Assembly (NCBI RefSeq): GCF_004570875.1
Contig: NZ_SPQK01000021.1
Coordinates: 22,221 to 86,220 of the forward strand
Length of the DNA stretch: 64,000 nt
DNA from: Blastococcus sp. CT_GayMR16
GTDB lineage: Bacteria; Actinomycetota; Actinomycetes; Mycobacteriales; Geodermatophilaceae
Reading direction: 5' to 3'
Shown piece after piece: positions 19,673 to 29,568 of this stretch. The notes below the pieces were generated by a model. That model saw nothing but the letters and a program-made list of their open reading frames with translations. It ran no database searches and was not told the DNA's origin. Positions within the stretch are counted from its first letter, which is position 1. Every line of letters starts with the position of its first letter. The position numbers were made by a program, and so were the translations under genes.

Positions 19673-20635
19673 TCAGAGCTTGCGGAGGAGGACCCGGCGC
19701 ACCGAGTGATCGGTGGCCTTCTGCAGGACCAGCCGCGCCCGCGAGCGGGTCGGGGCGATGTTGCTGCGCAGGTTCGGCCCGTTGACGGCGGCCCAGATGT
19801 CCAGGGCGGTCTCGCGGGCCTGCTCGTCGGTGAGCCCGGCGAAGCGGTGGAAGTAGGCGGTGCTGTCCTGGAACGCCGTCCGGCGCAGCGCCAGGAACCG
19901 TTCGACGTACCAGCGCTGGATGTCGGCCTCGGCAGCGTCGACATAGACGGAGAAGTCGAAGAAGTCGGAGAGGAACACCTCGGGCGCGGTGCCGTCGGTC
20001 CGCCGTCCGGCCTGCAGGACGTTCAGGCCCTCGACCACCAGGATGTCCGGCCGGTCGACCTCCTGGAACTCGTCCGGGACGATGTCGTAGGACTGGTGGT
20101 CGTAGACCGGTGCCGTGACCGTGTCGCGCCCGGACTTCACGTCGGCGAGGAAACGGATCAGCGCCCTCCGGTCGTAGCTCTCCGGAAAGCCTTTGCGGCC
20201 GAGCAGTCCCCGGGCGTCCAGGGCGGCGTTCGGCATCAGGAAGCCGTCGGTGGTGACCAGGTCGACCCGGGGGGAACCCGGTGCGGCGGCCAGCAGGGTC
20301 TGGAGCAACCGCGCGGTGGTGCTCTTGCCCACGGCGACACTGCCCGCGACGGCGATGACGAACGGGACCTTGGCGGTGGTGTTCCCGAGGAACTCCGCCT
20401 GGGCCGCCCACAGCCGGCGGCTCGCCGCGACGTGCAGGTCGAGGAGCTCGGCGAGTGGCAGGTAGACGGTGGCCACCTCGTCGAGGTCGATCCGGTCGCC
20501 GAGCGTGGCCAGCGCGCGCAGCTCGGCCTCGTCGAGGGGGAGTCGGGAACCGGCGGCCAGAGCTCGCCACGAGTCGCGGTCGAACACCGCGTACGGCGAG
20601 ACCGAGCTGCGCGTTTCCGACGTCACGGCACACAT
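19673..20635 (-). CDS. coaA: Pantothenate kinase, type I
   Basis: A 320-residue PanK-I enzyme that phosphorylates pantothenate in the first step of CoA synthesis. Seen directly: the P-loop [20 protein letters not shown], the KGFPESYD motif, YDHQSYDI and [11 protein letters not shown]. Length is standard. ATG at 20635 is used; GTG at 20626 is a close alternative. It is divergent from the GNAT gene, whose start is 114 bases away. No operon partner. Confidence 0.95.
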   Translation of the reverse strand: MCAVTSETRSSVSPYAVFDRDSWRALAAGSRLPLDEAELRALATLGDRIDLDEVATVYLPLAELLDLHVAASRRLWAAQAEFLGNTTAKVPFVIAVAGSVAVGKSTTARLLQTLLAAAPGSPRVDLVTTDGFLMPNAALDARGLLGRKGFPESYDRRALIRFLADVKSGRDTVTAPVYDHQSYDIVPDEFQEVDRPDILVVEGLNVLQAGRRTDGTAPEVFLSDFFDFSVYVDAAEADIQRWYVERFLALRRTAFQDSTAYFHRFAGLTDEQARETALDIWAAVNGPNLRSNIAPTRSRARLVLQKATDHSVRRVLLRKL

Positions 20636-20736
20636 GGTGCCGTCCGGGGCGCCCCCGGCGAACGCGCGGGTCACCCGCCCGGGTGGGCCGCGCGGGCGAA
20701 CGGGCCCGGGAGCGGCTCGCCGACGACGTCCGCGTC

Positions 20737-20742
20737 TAGGGT
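20737..20742 (+). promoter_or_regulatory. -10 element for leaderless GNAT transcript
   Basis: TAGGGT ends 7 bases before the GTG start at 20750, without a ribosome-binding site. Confidence 0.5.
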
Positions 20743-20749
20743 TCTTCGT

Positions 20750-21562
20750 GTGCCGACCCGTCCGGGGCTGCTCGAGTGCATCGAGCGCTACTTCGCCGCT
20801 GCGCCCCTGCCGGACGCGCGGATCCAGACCGCCGGCGCACTCGACGTCCCGATCGGTGATCCCGCCTGGCCCTACCCGGCCCGGCCGCGGTCCGGTGCCG
20901 GACCGGTGACCGCCGACGACGTGCGCGCCGCCGTCGGCCTGCTGCAGGCGGCCGGTCTGCCCGCCGCCGTGGAGTGGGTGCCGGAGCGTTCGCCGGAGAC
21001 GGCCGCGGCGGCCCGGGCGGCCGGACTCAGCGTGGAGGAGCTGCCGCTGCTGGTGGCCGCCGATCCCGTCGAGGTCCTGCTGCCGGTCGGTGTCCGCCTC
21101 TACCTCGTCGGCGCCGACGACCCGGAGCTGCCGCGCTACCAGCGGGTGGCCGCCACCGCCTTCGCCCACCCCGGCGGCGCCTGCGACGTGCTGGACGTGC
21201 CGCTGGACTCCTCGGCCGAGGCGCTCGCCCGCACGGCCGCGCTGCGCGAGCGGATCGCCTCGGGGCGGACCGTGATGATGGTGGCCGTCGAGAACGGCGA
21301 GCCGGTGGCCGTGGGCTCGCACCAGCCGGTGGACATCGACGGGACCGAGGTCAGCGAGGTCGTGGGGGTGGCCACCCTGCCGCGGCTGCGCGGACGCGGC
21401 CTGGGAGCCGGCATCACCTCCGCGCTGGTCGCGCACGCCACCGAGACCGCCGACATGGTCTTCCTCGCCGCAGGTGACGACGACGTCGCCCGGATCTACG
21501 AGCGCGTCGGGTTCGCCCGCCTGGCGACCGCCGCCGTCGCGGAGCCCGCGTCGCCCTGTTGA
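20750..21562 (+). CDS. GNAT family N-acetyltransferase
   Basis: A 270-residue protein with a C-terminal GNAT fold: the acetyl-CoA pyrophosphate loop is [11 protein letters not shown], preceded by EVVGVATLP and followed by the IYERVGF motif near the C-terminus. The first ~120 residues are a divergent half-GNAT extension, as in some two-domain acetyltransferases. Substrate unknown. The GTG start is placed 7 bases after a TAGGGT hexamer. It converges with the serine hydrolase gene 8 bases downstream. Confidence 0.9.
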   Translation: MPTRPGLLECIERYFAAAPLPDARIQTAGALDVPIGDPAWPYPARPRSGAGPVTADDVRAAVGLLQAAGLPAAVEWVPERSPETAAAARAAGLSVEELPLLVAADPVEVLLPVGVRLYLVGADDPELPRYQRVAATAFAHPGGACDVLDVPLDSSAEALARTAALRERIASGRTVMMVAVENGEPVAVGSHQPVDIDGTEVSEVVGVATLPRLRGRGLGAGITSALVAHATETADMVFLAAGDDDVARIYERVGFARLATAAVAEPASPC

Positions 21563-21570
21563 TCCCGCGG

Positions 21571-22458
21571 TCAGGGCACGCGGGGCCGCGGCAGTGCGCC
21601 GGCCGCGGCGGTCAGCGCCGCACGGGCGGCATCGTCGGTCACCGATCTCGGCACCTCGCTGAGCAGCACGACGATCCGGTGGCCCACGATGCCGACCGAG
21701 TGCAGGTGCCGGTTGCCGCCCACGCAGCACATCCACCCCTGCTTGACCGCGGTGAAGGCCGGAGCGGCCGCCAGGAGGCCGAATCTCTGGTCGAAGCCGT
21801 CGGCGGCCTCCGAGGTCGCCGTCCGCATCCACACCTGGAGGGCGGCGGCGTCGAACGGGTGCGCCACGACCGGCAGCAGGGCGAAGAAGCGGGCGAGGTC
21901 GCGGGCCGTGGTGGTCGCCTGCCCCCACTGGCCAGGTACGTCCGGGGGAGCGGTGCCGGTCAGTCCGTACCGTGCCGCGACGTCGCTGACCATCCGGCCG
22001 CCGCCGTAGCGGACCCACAGTGCCGAGGCCGCCGGGTCGTCGGAGCGCCGGATCATGTCCTGCAACAGGGCGAACTCGGTCCGGTCCAGTCGGATCTCGC
22101 CGATGCGGTTGCGGTGCAGGATGTCCGCGGCCATGAACAGCTTGACCATGGAAGCGGTCGGGAACGGCCGGTCGGCGGCCCCGTTGTGCGCGATCCACCC
22201 GACCGTCCGGTGGCCGCGGGGCCCGAGTGCCGGCTCCCGCCCCGGAGTGAACTGGTGGCCGAGGACCACCGCGAGCGTGCCGATGCCGCCGTAGGCGGCC
22301 ACGACCGCCGGCACCACGTGGGCCGGCGGTCGGTCGGCGGCGGCCTGCGCCCGCGGGAGGAACACCTCGGCCAGGACCACGAGCAGCGCCAGCCAGACCA
22401 GCCCTCGCCCGCGGCTCAGCGCTGCCGGGCGCGAGCGGGGCGGGCGGACCGTCGCCAT
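21571..22458 (-). CDS. Serine hydrolase, beta-lactamase / penicillin-binding fold
   Basis: A 295-residue exported protein with an N-terminal signal anchor ([16 protein letters not shown]). Active-site motifs of class A beta-lactamase-like enzymes are present but divergent: SMVK (Ser103-Lys106) as SxxK, RSDDPAA in place of SDN, and KQGW where KTG is expected. The changed SDN and KTG motifs argue for a DD-peptidase or lipoprotein-like role rather than an efficient beta-lactamase. The start is 97 bases from the end of the YbhB gene on the same strand. Confidence 0.88.
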   Translation of the reverse strand: MATVRPPRSRPAALSRGRGLVWLALLVVLAEVFLPRAQAAADRPPAHVVPAVVAAYGGIGTLAVVLGHQFTPGREPALGPRGHRTVGWIAHNGAADRPFPTASMVKLFMAADILHRNRIGEIRLDRTEFALLQDMIRRSDDPAASALWVRYGGGRMVSDVAARYGLTGTAPPDVPGQWGQATTTARDLARFFALLPVVAHPFDAAALQVWMRTATSEAADGFDQRFGLLAAAPAFTAVKQGWMCCVGGNRHLHSVGIVGHRIVVLLSEVPRSVTDDAARAALTAAAGALPRPRVP

Positions 22459-22555
22459 GCCCCCATGGTCCTCCGCGGGAGAGGCATTGCTTCAGGATTC
22501 ATGGAATCCCTGGGTGTCCCTGCGCTGCGCATGCGTTCAGGTGCGCAGCGACACC

Positions 22556-23101
22556 TCAGGCCTCCTCGTACGTGCTCACGAGCGTGGCGCGACCCAGCGT
22601 GTGGAAGAACAGGTTGAACCCGAGGACGGCGGGCGTGGTGTCCGCGGTGACGTCGAGCGTCTCGATGTCCACCGCGTGGACGACGACGAAGTAGCGGTGG
22701 GCGCCGTGGCCGGACGGGGGAGCGGCGCCCACGTACCCGGCGAACCCGCCGTCGTTGCGCAGCTGGACCGCGCCCTCGGGCAGCTGCGGGCTGTCCTTGT
22801 CGCCGGCCCCGCTCGGCAGCTCCGTCACCGTGGCCGGGATGTTCGCGACCGCCCAGTGCCAGAAGCCGCTGGCCGTCGGCGCGTCGGGGTCGTAGACGGT
22901 CACCGCGAAGCTCTTGGTGCCCTCGGGGAACCCGGACCAGGACACCTGGGGGGAGTGGTCCTCGCCACCGGCCCCCATGACACCGCTGACGTGCGGCATC
23001 GGCAGCGTCTCGCCGTCCGCGCAGTCGCTGCTGGTCACGGTGAAGCTCGGCACCTGGGGTAGGAAGTCGTAGGGGTTGGGCGGCGTCGGCCGGTCGGCCA
23101 T
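22556..23101 (-). CDS. YbhB/YbcL family Raf kinase inhibitor-like protein (PEBP)
   Basis: A 181-residue phosphatidylethanolamine-binding-protein fold: [20 protein letters not shown], the YDPDAPT ligand loop, [10 protein letters not shown] and the [11 protein letters not shown] segment are signature elements. Function in bacteria is unclear. ATG at 23101 has GAGGAG 8 bases upstream. It is divergent from the HAD gene at 23262. Confidence 0.93.
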   Translation of the reverse strand: MADRPTPPNPYDFLPQVPSFTVTSSDCADGETLPMPHVSGVMGAGGEDHSPQVSWSGFPEGTKSFAVTVYDPDAPTASGFWHWAVANIPATVTELPSGAGDKDSPQLPEGAVQLRNDGGFAGYVGAAPPSGHGAHRYFVVVHAVDIETLDVTADTTPAVLGFNLFFHTLGRATLVSTYEEA

Positions 23102-23248
23102 GGCGGTCGTCTCCTCGGTCCGGGGGTTGTTCCCCGCACCGGACCCTAGGCAGGCCGTGGCCGCACCGCTCGACGGGACGGGTGGGGCTGCCCGGGCGAC
23201 GTCACGCGACTGCAACCGTTCTGACAGGTTCCCAGCACGACGCGCCGG

Positions 23249-23254
23249 TAGCGT
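23249..23254 (+). promoter_or_regulatory. -10 element for leaderless HAD/GH65 operon
   Basis: TAGCGT ends 7 bases before the GTG at 23262, matching the gcvP arrangement exactly. Confidence 0.5.
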
Positions 23255-23261
23255 CGCCGAC

Positions 23262-24008
23262 GTGCCAGCTCCTGGGTCCCTGGGCCTCCCGGATTCCGTC
23301 CGCGTCTGCCTGTTCGATCTCGACGGTGTGCTGACCAGGACGGCCACGGTGCACATGGCCGCCTGGAAGCGCACCTTCGACGAGTTCCTGCGGGTCCACG
23401 AACGCGGGGCGCCGGAGTTCAGTCAGCTCGACTACAACCGCTTCGTGGACGGCAAGCCCCGCGCCGACGGCGTCCGCGACTTCCTGGCCAGCCGGAAGAT
23501 CGTGCTGCCGGAGGGGTCGCCGGGCGACCCGTCCGACGCGGCCACCGTCCAGGGCATCGCCTCCCGCAAGAACGTGCTCGTGCTGGCGGAGCTCGAGGAG
23601 CACGGGGTCGAGGTCTACCCGGGCTCCGTCAGCTACCTGAAGGCGGTGAAGGAGGCCGGGCTCGCGACGGCGGTGGTCACCGCCTCGGCCAACGGCGAGC
23701 AGGTCATCGGCGCGGCCGGGTTCGCCGACCTCATCGACGTCCGGGTCGACGGGGTCGTAGCCGCCCGTGAGGGGCTGCGGGGCAAACCGGCACCGGACAC
23801 CTTCCTGGCTGGCGCGCGCCTGCTGGGCGCCGATCCCGCCGAGGCGGTCGTCTTCGAAGACGCGATATCCGGGGTTGCGGCGGGCCGGGCGGGGAACTTC
23901 GGCTACGTCGTCGGGGTCGATCGCGTGGGCCATGCCGACGAACTGGCGGCGAACGGTGCGGACGTCGTCGTGCAGGACCTGTCTGAGCTGCTGGGGGCCG
24001 GGGCATGA
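23262..24008 (+). CDS. HAD-superfamily beta-phosphoglucomutase-like enzyme
   Basis: A 248-residue HAD-IA protein with nucleophile motif FDLDGVLT (Asp pair), motif II VVTASAN, the Lys of GKPAPDTF and the [15 protein letters not shown] motif of beta-phosphoglucomutases. It would convert beta-glucose 1-phosphate to glucose 6-phosphate. Its stop overlaps the start of the GH65 phosphorylase gene by 4 bases, and inverting GH65 phosphorylases release exactly this sugar phosphate, so the pair forms a disaccharide-phosphorolysis module. GTG start chosen because it lies 7 bases after a -10 element. Confidence 0.92.
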   Translation: MPAPGSLGLPDSVRVCLFDLDGVLTRTATVHMAAWKRTFDEFLRVHERGAPEFSQLDYNRFVDGKPRADGVRDFLASRKIVLPEGSPGDPSDAATVQGIASRKNVLVLAELEEHGVEVYPGSVSYLKAVKEAGLATAVVTASANGEQVIGAAGFADLIDVRVDGVVAAREGLRGKPAPDTFLAGARLLGADPAEAVVFEDAISGVAAGRAGNFGYVVGVDRVGHADELAANGADVVVQDLSELLGAGA

Positions 24009-26362
24009 CGGAGGGACGCGCGACCTTCCCCATCGAGCCGTGGTCGCTCACCGAGGTCGGGCTGGACCATGCCTCCCTCGCGGTGCACGAATCGGTGTTC
24101 GCCCTGACCAACGGCCACATCGGGATGCGTGGCTCGTTCGAGGAGGGCGAGCCGGTGGTCATCCCCGGCACGTACCTCAACGGGTTCTTCGAGGAGCGCC
24201 CGCTGCCCTACGCGGAGGCCGGCTACGGCTTCCCCGAGCAGGGCCAGACGATGGTCAACGTCACCGACGGCAAGCTGATCAGACTGCTGGTGAAGGACTC
24301 ACCGCTCGACCTCGACTACGGCGAGATCATCGAGCACACGCGAACCCTCGACCTGCGCGCCGGCGTGCTGCGCCGGTCGACGGAGTGGCTGTCACCGGGT
24401 GGCCGCAAGGTGCGGGTCACCAGCACCCGGTTGGTCTCGCTGGCCCGACGGTCGATCGCGGCCATCGAGTACAAGGTGGAGCTGACCGACGACCTCGGCG
24501 ACCTGTATGTCGCCCTGCAGTCGGACCTGCTGGCCAACGAGGCGGTGCCGACCGAGGACGACGACCCCCGCGCCGCGGCCGCGATGGCCAGGCCATTGCA
24601 GTCCGAGCTCGCCGTGGGCCGTGGACGGCGAGCCGTGCTGGTGCACCAGACCAAGCGCAGCCGCCTGCGCATGGCGGCGGGCATGGACCACACCATCGAG
24701 ATCCCGGACAGCAGCACTGAGGACATCGAGGCCATGGGCGACCTCGCCCGGTACACGCTGGCCGCCCGGATCCCGCCCGGCGGCTCGCTGAAGCTGGTCA
24801 AGTTCCTGGCCTACGGCTGGTCGTCGCGGCGGTCCGGGCCTGCGCTGCGCGACCAGGTCGAGGCCGCGCTGGCCACGGCCAAGCTGGCCGGCTGGGACCG
24901 GCTCGTGCGGGAGCAGCGCGAGCTGCTCGACCAGCACTGGGACGAGGCCGACGTCGAGATCGAGGGCGACGACGAGCTGCAGCAGGCCGTGCGGGTGGGC
25001 ATGTTCCACGTCCTGCAGGCCGGGCTGCGCGGCGAGCGGCAGCCGATCCCCGCCAAGGGCCTGACCGGGCCCGGATACGACGGGCACACCTTCTGGGACA
25101 CCGAGACCTACGTGCTGCCGGTGCTCACCTACACCGCCCCGCACGCCGTGCGGGACGCGCTGCGGTGGCGGCACTCCACCCTCGACATGGCCCGCGACCG
25201 GGCCCGGGTGCTCGGCCGCAAGGGGGCGGCGTTCCCCTGGCGGACCATCCGCGGTGAGGAGACGTCGGGCTACTGGCCTGCGGGTACGGCGGCCTTCCAC
25301 ATCAACGCCGACATCGCCGACGCCGTCGTCCGCTACTGGAACGCGACCCAGGACGAGGACTTCGACCGCGACTTCGGCACCGAGCTGCTGATCGAGACCG
25401 CCCGGCTGTGGGCGTCGCTGGGGCACTTCGACACCGAGCACGGGTTCCGCATCGACGGGGTGACCGGGCCGGACGAGTACACCGCCGTCGTCGACAACAA
25501 CGTCTACACGAACCTCATGGCGCAGCGGAACCTGCGGGAGGCGGCGGAGGCCGTCAAGCGCCAGCCGGACGTCGCCGGACGGCTGGACGTCGATCCGGAC
25601 GAGGTGGAGGTCTGGCTGCGCGCGGCGTCGCTGATGGCGGTGCCCTACGACACCCAGCGCGGGGTGCACATGCAGTCCGACGCGTTCACCCACCACGAGG
25701 AGTGGGACTTCGCGAACACGCCGAAGGAGAAGTACCCGCTGCTGCTGCACTACCCGTACTTCGAGATCTACCGCAAGCAGGTGGTCAAGCAGGCCGACCT
25801 CGTGATGGCGCTGCACCTGCGCGGGGACGCGTTCACCCTCGAGGAGAAGATCGCCAACTTCGCCTACTACGAGGCCCGGACGACGCGGGACTCCTCGCTC
25901 TCGGCCAGCCAGCAGGCGGTCGTGGCGGCCGAGACCGGGCACCTGCAGCTCGCCTACGACTACTGGGCCGAGGCGGCGCTGACCGATCTGCAGAACCTGC
26001 ACCACAACTCGGGGCACGGCCTGCACATCGCCTCGCTCGCCGGTGGCTGGACCGTGGCCGTGGCCGGCTTCGGGGGGATGCGCGACCACAACGGGGAGCT
26101 GACCTTCGGCCCGCGGCTGCCCGAGCGGATCACCCGGATGCGGTTCCGGGTCGTCTACCGGGGGCGCAAGCTGACCGTCACCGTGACGCCCGGGCAGGCC
26201 ACCTATCGCCTGGAGGACGGCGAACCGCTCGACATCCGCCACCACGGCCGGCAGGTGACCGTCGACCACACGGACATGGTGCTCGACATCCCGCCCCCGC
26301 CGCAGGTGGACCCGGTGAGCCAGCCCGTGGGCTGCGAGCCGCGCCGGCGCGCCCGCAGGTAG
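24005..26362 (+). CDS. Glycoside hydrolase family 65 disaccharide phosphorylase
   Basis: A 785-residue cytoplasmic enzyme with the GH65 layout: N-terminal beta-sandwich (NGHIGMRGSFEEGEPV), the (alpha/alpha)6 barrel with HTFWDTETYVLP, the phosphate-loop neighbourhood GAAFPWRTIRGEETSGYWPAG, and the catalytic acid Glu in the motif GVTGPDEYTAVVDNN. It should phosphorolyse an alpha-glucobiose (trehalose, maltose, kojibiose or nigerose) to glucose and beta-glucose 1-phosphate; which one cannot be told. It is translationally coupled to the upstream beta-phosphoglucomutase-like gene. Confidence 0.94.
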   Translation: MTEGRATFPIEPWSLTEVGLDHASLAVHESVFALTNGHIGMRGSFEEGEPVVIPGTYLNGFFEERPLPYAEAGYGFPEQGQTMVNVTDGKLIRLLVKDSPLDLDYGEIIEHTRTLDLRAGVLRRSTEWLSPGGRKVRVTSTRLVSLARRSIAAIEYKVELTDDLGDLYVALQSDLLANEAVPTEDDDPRAAAAMARPLQSELAVGRGRRAVLVHQTKRSRLRMAAGMDHTIEIPDSSTEDIEAMGDLARYTLAARIPPGGSLKLVKFLAYGWSSRRSGPALRDQVEAALATAKLAGWDRLVREQRELLDQHWDEADVEIEGDDELQQAVRVGMFHVLQAGLRGERQPIPAKGLTGPGYDGHTFWDTETYVLPVLTYTAPHAVRDALRWRHSTLDMARDRARVLGRKGAAFPWRTIRGEETSGYWPAGTAAFHINADIADAVVRYWNATQDEDFDRDFGTELLIETARLWASLGHFDTEHGFRIDGVTGPDEYTAVVDNNVYTNLMAQRNLREAAEAVKRQPDVAGRLDVDPDEVEVWLRAASLMAVPYDTQRGVHMQSDAFTHHEEWDFANTPKEKYPLLLHYPYFEIYRKQVVKQADLVMALHLRGDAFTLEEKIANFAYYEARTTRDSSLSASQQAVVAAETGHLQLAYDYWAEAALTDLQNLHHNSGHGLHIASLAGGWTVAVAGFGGMRDHNGELTFGPRLPERITRMRFRVVYRGRKLTVTVTPGQATYRLEDGEPLDIRHHGRQVTVDHTDMVLDIPPPPQVDPVSQPVGCEPRRRARR

Positions 26363-26363
26363 C

Positions 26364-27068
26364 TCAGGTCAGCAGCCAGTACCCGCCGAGGAGCAGGGCG
26401 CCGACGTCGACCAGCAGGAAGAGGCCGACCCAGAACAGCGCGGGGAACGGTGTGAGACCGGCCAGCTGGTCGGCGTCGGAGTCGGGCGCGCGCCGTCTCC
26501 GCCGGGAGGTCTGCAGCTCCAGCACGGTCCGTGGTGTGGCCAGCAGGAGGAACCAGGTGGCCAGGGCTGCGAAGGCCGCCTGACCCTCGGGGGGCAGCCA
26601 CCAGGTGGCGCCGAAGACGACCGCCCCGGTGACGAGCACCGACCACAGGCCGTACCAGTTGCGGATCTGCACCAGCAGCAGGGCGAGGAGCGCGAGGAGC
26701 GCCCAGAGCAGCCCGATGGCGTGCCCGGCGGCCAGGAGCGCGGCGGCTCCCAGGCCGAACAGCGCGGGCCCGGTGTAGCCGGCCGCGCAGGTGAGGACCA
26801 TGCCGAGGCCGCTGGGCTTCCCGGCGGAAACGGTGAGCCCGGACGTGTCCGAGTGCAGCCGGATGCCCGACAGCCGCCGTCCGGCCGCGAGCGCGACCAG
26901 GCCGTGGGCGCCCTCGTGCGCGATCGTCACCACGTGGCGGGTCGGCCGCCAGAGGGTGGGGGAGAGGACCAGCAGCGCGGCGACCGCGGCGCTGCCGAGC
27001 AGGACCTCCGGCCGCAGGTCGGGAGTCGTCGCGGTCACCTGTGCCCAGAACCGGCCGAGGGCGTCCAC
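26364..27068 (-). CDS. M50 family membrane metallopeptidase
   Basis: A 234-residue polytopic membrane protein with about five hydrophobic segments and the zinc motif HEGAH in TIAHEGAHGLVALAAGRRL, followed by the IRLHSDTSGLT strand typical of M50B-type peptidases. It may cleave membrane proteins, but many short members are uncharacterised. It converges with GH65 (1-base gap) and is divergent from the LysE gene. The GTG start at 27068 gives an N-terminus directly before the first helix. Confidence 0.88.
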   Translation of the reverse strand: MDALGRFWAQVTATTPDLRPEVLLGSAAVAALLVLSPTLWRPTRHVVTIAHEGAHGLVALAAGRRLSGIRLHSDTSGLTVSAGKPSGLGMVLTCAAGYTGPALFGLGAAALLAAGHAIGLLWALLALLALLLVQIRNWYGLWSVLVTGAVVFGATWWLPPEGQAAFAALATWFLLLATPRTVLELQTSRRRRRAPDSDADQLAGLTPFPALFWVGLFLLVDVGALLLGGYWLLT

Positions 27069-27179
27069 GCCTGGGAGTCAACCGCACCGACCTGGGCGTT
27101 CCCGGGCAGCCCGGGGGAGCGGGGCGTGTCGGCAGATAGTCGGTCGACGGCGGTGGAGCGGCGGTGCGAGCATCCGGGC

Positions 27180-27827
27180 GTGGAGCTCGCGACCTCGCTG
27201 CCGGCCTTCCTGCTGGCGGTGCTGCTGATCTCGGCGTCGCCGGGACCGGCGATGGCGCTGATCTTCCGGCGGGCGGCCCTGCGTGGACTGTCCGGCGCGG
27301 TGCCGACCGTGCTCGGCCTCGAACTGGGCCTCTACTGCTGGGCGCTGTTCGCCGGGGCGGGGTTCGCGGCGCTGGTGGCCGCGTCGGAGGTCGGCTACCT
27401 GGTGCTCCGCGTGGTCGGCGCGGCCGTCCTGCTCTACCTGGGGCTGCGCGCGTTCCGCGCGGCCTGGCTGGAGCGGCGGAACCCCGATACCGAGGTGGCC
27501 CCACTGCCCGTGCCGCCGGGACGACGGCGCTGGTGGGGGGCGTTCGGTGAGGGCGTCGTCGTGCAGCTGGCGAACCCGAAGGCCGCGGTCTTCATGATCG
27601 CCTTCTATCCGCAGTTCGTGCCGGCCGACGGCCCGGTGTTCGTCACGACGGCGCTGCTCGGGCTGCTGCAGATCACCGTGGAGACCGCCCTGTACCTCGG
27701 ACTGGCGGCCGGCGTCGCCCGGGCGGGTGCCTGGTTCCGCCGTCCCCGCATCCGGCGACGGCTGGAGGCGGTCAGCGGCACCGTGCTGGTGGGCCTGGGC
27801 CTGCGGGTCGCCGTCTCCAGCCGCTGA
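27180..27827 (+). CDS. LysE family amino-acid exporter
   Basis: A 215-residue inner-membrane protein with six predicted helices. The opening LPAFLLAVLLISASPGPAMA contains the SPGP motif of the LysE/RhtB family, and VQLANPKAAVFMIAFYPQF is the second conserved block. It should export an amino acid or similar metabolite. GTG at 27180 is used. The adjacent enoyl-CoA hydratase gene converges 2 bases downstream. Confidence 0.92.
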   Translation: MELATSLPAFLLAVLLISASPGPAMALIFRRAALRGLSGAVPTVLGLELGLYCWALFAGAGFAALVAASEVGYLVLRVVGAAVLLYLGLRAFRAAWLERRNPDTEVAPLPVPPGRRRWWGAFGEGVVVQLANPKAAVFMIAFYPQFVPADGPVFVTTALLGLLQITVETALYLGLAAGVARAGAWFRRPRIRRRLEAVSGTVLVGLGLRVAVSSR

Positions 27828-27829
27828 CC

Positions 27830-28498
27830 TCAGCCGAGGCCCGGGTTCCCGCGCAGCGCGTCGAGCACCGGCCCGTACATGCCGGCCTTGATCGTGGTGA
27901 GGTTCGGGCCGGCCTTCGCCGCGTGCAGCCGCGCCACGTCGAGGGCCGCCGTCCGCACGCCGTCCTCGTCGGCCACCTGGTCGACGATCCCGGCGGCGAG
28001 GGCGTCATGGCCGCCGTAACGGCGCCCGGTGACCATGGCCTCGTGCGCGGCCTGCGGTGGCAGCCGCGCCCGAATCAGGGCGGACATGCCCGCCGCGAAG
28101 GGCAGGCCGATGTCCACCTCGGGGAGGCACCAGAAGCCCCGGTCCGCACGCATCACCCGGTGGTCGTGGGCGAGAGACAGCATCGCGGCCGCGGCGAAGG
28201 TGTGCCCCTGCAGCGCGGCCACCGTGACGACCGGGAGGGCCAGGACGCGCGCGAACAGTGCCTGCACGCGCGCGATGTAGGCCGCCCGCTGGTCGCCGTG
28301 CGCACCCAGCCACTCGAGGTCGAGCCCGTTGGAGAAGAACTTCCCGGTCGCCGTCGTCACGAGGGCGCGGGGCCCCGCTGCCTGTTCCACGATCCCCAGC
28401 GATTCTTCCAGCGCGGTCAGCCAGTCGGGGGAGAAGCGGTTCTCGGTGTTCCCGAGGTCGAGGACGTAGACGTCGTCGACGCGGTCGAGCTCGGGCAT
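27830..28498 (-). CDS. Enoyl-CoA hydratase/isomerase family protein
   Basis: The 222-residue protein is a short crotonase: GKFFSNGLDLEWLG and the oxyanion-hole region LQGHTFAAAAMLSLAHDHRVM are clear, then LPEVDIGLPFAAGMSALI. The catalytic glutamates of true hydratases are not obvious; the sequence is closer to enoyl-CoA delta-isomerase-like members, so hydratase activity is uncertain. AGGAG precedes the ATG by 7 bases. Confidence 0.88.
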   Translation of the reverse strand: MPELDRVDDVYVLDLGNTENRFSPDWLTALEESLGIVEQAAGPRALVTTATGKFFSNGLDLEWLGAHGDQRAAYIARVQALFARVLALPVVTVAALQGHTFAAAAMLSLAHDHRVMRADRGFWCLPEVDIGLPFAAGMSALIRARLPPQAAHEAMVTGRRYGGHDALAAGIVDQVADEDGVRTAALDVARLHAAKAGPNLTTIKAGMYGPVLDALRGNPGLG

Positions 28499-28556
28499 GC
28501 GGTCGCTCCTCGGTGCTCGCGGAGCAGCGATGGTATCGACGCGCCGGACGGACCCG

Positions 28557-28754
28557 TCAGTTGCCGGGCTTCACCGCCCGGCCCCGCTGCTGGTCGTCCT
28601 CGTCGGCGTCGTAGGTGCCCGGCACCGCACTCGGGCGGGTCGTCTCGTCGGAGAAGCCGGGCGTCACCGGCTTCGCGGCCAGGCTGTCCGGCCCGGGGGA
28701 CGGTGTTCCGCCGGGCTCGTCGCGCTCGTCGGTGTCGGGACGCTGTTCGGTCAT
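28557..28754 (-). CDS. Hypothetical protein, acidic and disordered
   Basis: A 65-residue ORF rich in Asp, Glu, Pro and Gly without recognisable domain. It is placed on the same strand as the neighbouring enoyl-CoA hydratase, 58 bases upstream of its start. ATG at 28754 is chosen; a longer reading to 28820 is possible. It may be a real small protein or only an open frame. Confidence 0.45.
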   Translation of the reverse strand: MTEQRPDTDERDEPGGTPSPGPDSLAAKPVTPGFSDETTRPSAVPGTYDADEDDQQRGRAVKPGN

Positions 28755-28848
28755 GCGGTTCCGGCTACCCGTGGCGTCGTCCGGGCACGCGTCCCGCACG
28801 AGAGCGGGGGGTTGAGTCACCGTGACGAAAGGACGCCGACAGCAGTGC

Positions 28849-29211
28849 TCAGCGGGTCTCCGTCAGGTTGACGACGTTGCCGTCCGGATCGGTGATGTGG
28901 GCGACGCGCTGACCCCACGGCATGTCGTTGGCGGGCCCGGGGGCCGAGCCCCCGAGCTCGGTGACCCGGGGGAGGAGGGCGTCGACGTCGGGCACCTCGA
29001 TGCTCAGCAGCATCCGGCCCGGAGCCCCGGGGACGACGGAGTCGTCGGAGGAGAGGCCGAGCTCGGAGTCGCCGAGTGTGAGGCCGACGTAGAAGACCGG
29101 GCCGTCGTCGGGGAAGCGCTGAACCTCCTCGGCGCCGAACAGGCCGGTGTAGAAGGCGAGCAGGCGCGAGAGGTCGTTGCTGACGATGATCGGCCGGACG
29201 GTGCTCGGCAT
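28849..29211 (-). CDS. VOC (glyoxalase/bleomycin-resistance) family protein
   Basis: A 120-residue single vicinal-oxygen-chelate domain: VRPIIVSNDLSRLLAFYTGL at the start, and WGQRVAHITDPDGNVVNL at the end with the usual metal-ligand Glu replaced or shifted. Role unknown (antibiotic binding or metabolic lyase). GAGGAG lies 5 bases before the ATG. It is divergent from the next gene, about 100 bases between starts. Confidence 0.9.
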   Translation of the reverse strand: MPSTVRPIIVSNDLSRLLAFYTGLFGAEEVQRFPDDGPVFYVGLTLGDSELGLSSDDSVVPGAPGRMLLSIEVPDVDALLPRVTELGGSAPGPANDMPWGQRVAHITDPDGNVVNLTETR

Positions 29212-29294
29212 GCGGACTCCTCGAGGTTGGTCGTTGCGCTGTCCTGAGCAGAGACCCCGGGCGCCGGAGAACTCATCGGCGGCGAGCGCGGCGA

Positions 29295-29300
29295 TACGGT
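29295..29300 (+). promoter_or_regulatory. -10 element before truncated MDMPI-like ORF
   Basis: TACGGT ends 7 bases before the ATG at 29308, the same spacing seen upstream of several other genes. Confidence 0.45.
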
Positions 29301-29307
29301 CGGCGAG

Positions 29308-29568
29308 ATGACCGCCGACAGGGAGCAACTACTGACGCAGATCGACGCGGCCAATGTCTCGTGGGACGGCGAGGTGCAGGGGCCCGCCGGGTCACTGCCG
29401 GTCGAGGAGCTGCTCGTGCGCCGCCTGGTCGAGCTGGAGCTGCACCACACGGATCTGGACGCCGGCTACGGGGCGGCGGACTGGCCGCGGTCGTTCGCCG
29501 AGATGGAGCTGGGCGAGCCGGTGTGCAGTCAACGGGCGGAGCGGGCCGGCCGGGCGGCGAGCAGGTGA
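29308..29568 (+). CDS. Truncated mycothiol-dependent maleylpyruvate-isomerase-like fragment
   Basis: An 86-residue ORF whose centre (SLPVEELLVRRLVELELHHT, then DLDAGYGAADWP) matches the middle of the MDMPI/DinB-like domain, where full-length members are ~200-250 residues. The N-terminal helices and the C-terminal half are missing, so it is probably a remnant that can no longer bind mycothiol. It is still preceded by a leaderless-type -10 and overlaps the next gene by 4 bases (GTGA), so it may persist as the translational leader for that gene. Confidence 0.6.
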   Translation: MTADREQLLTQIDAANVSWDGEVQGPAGSLPVEELLVRRLVELELHHTDLDAGYGAADWPRSFAEMELGEPVCSQRAERAGRAASR

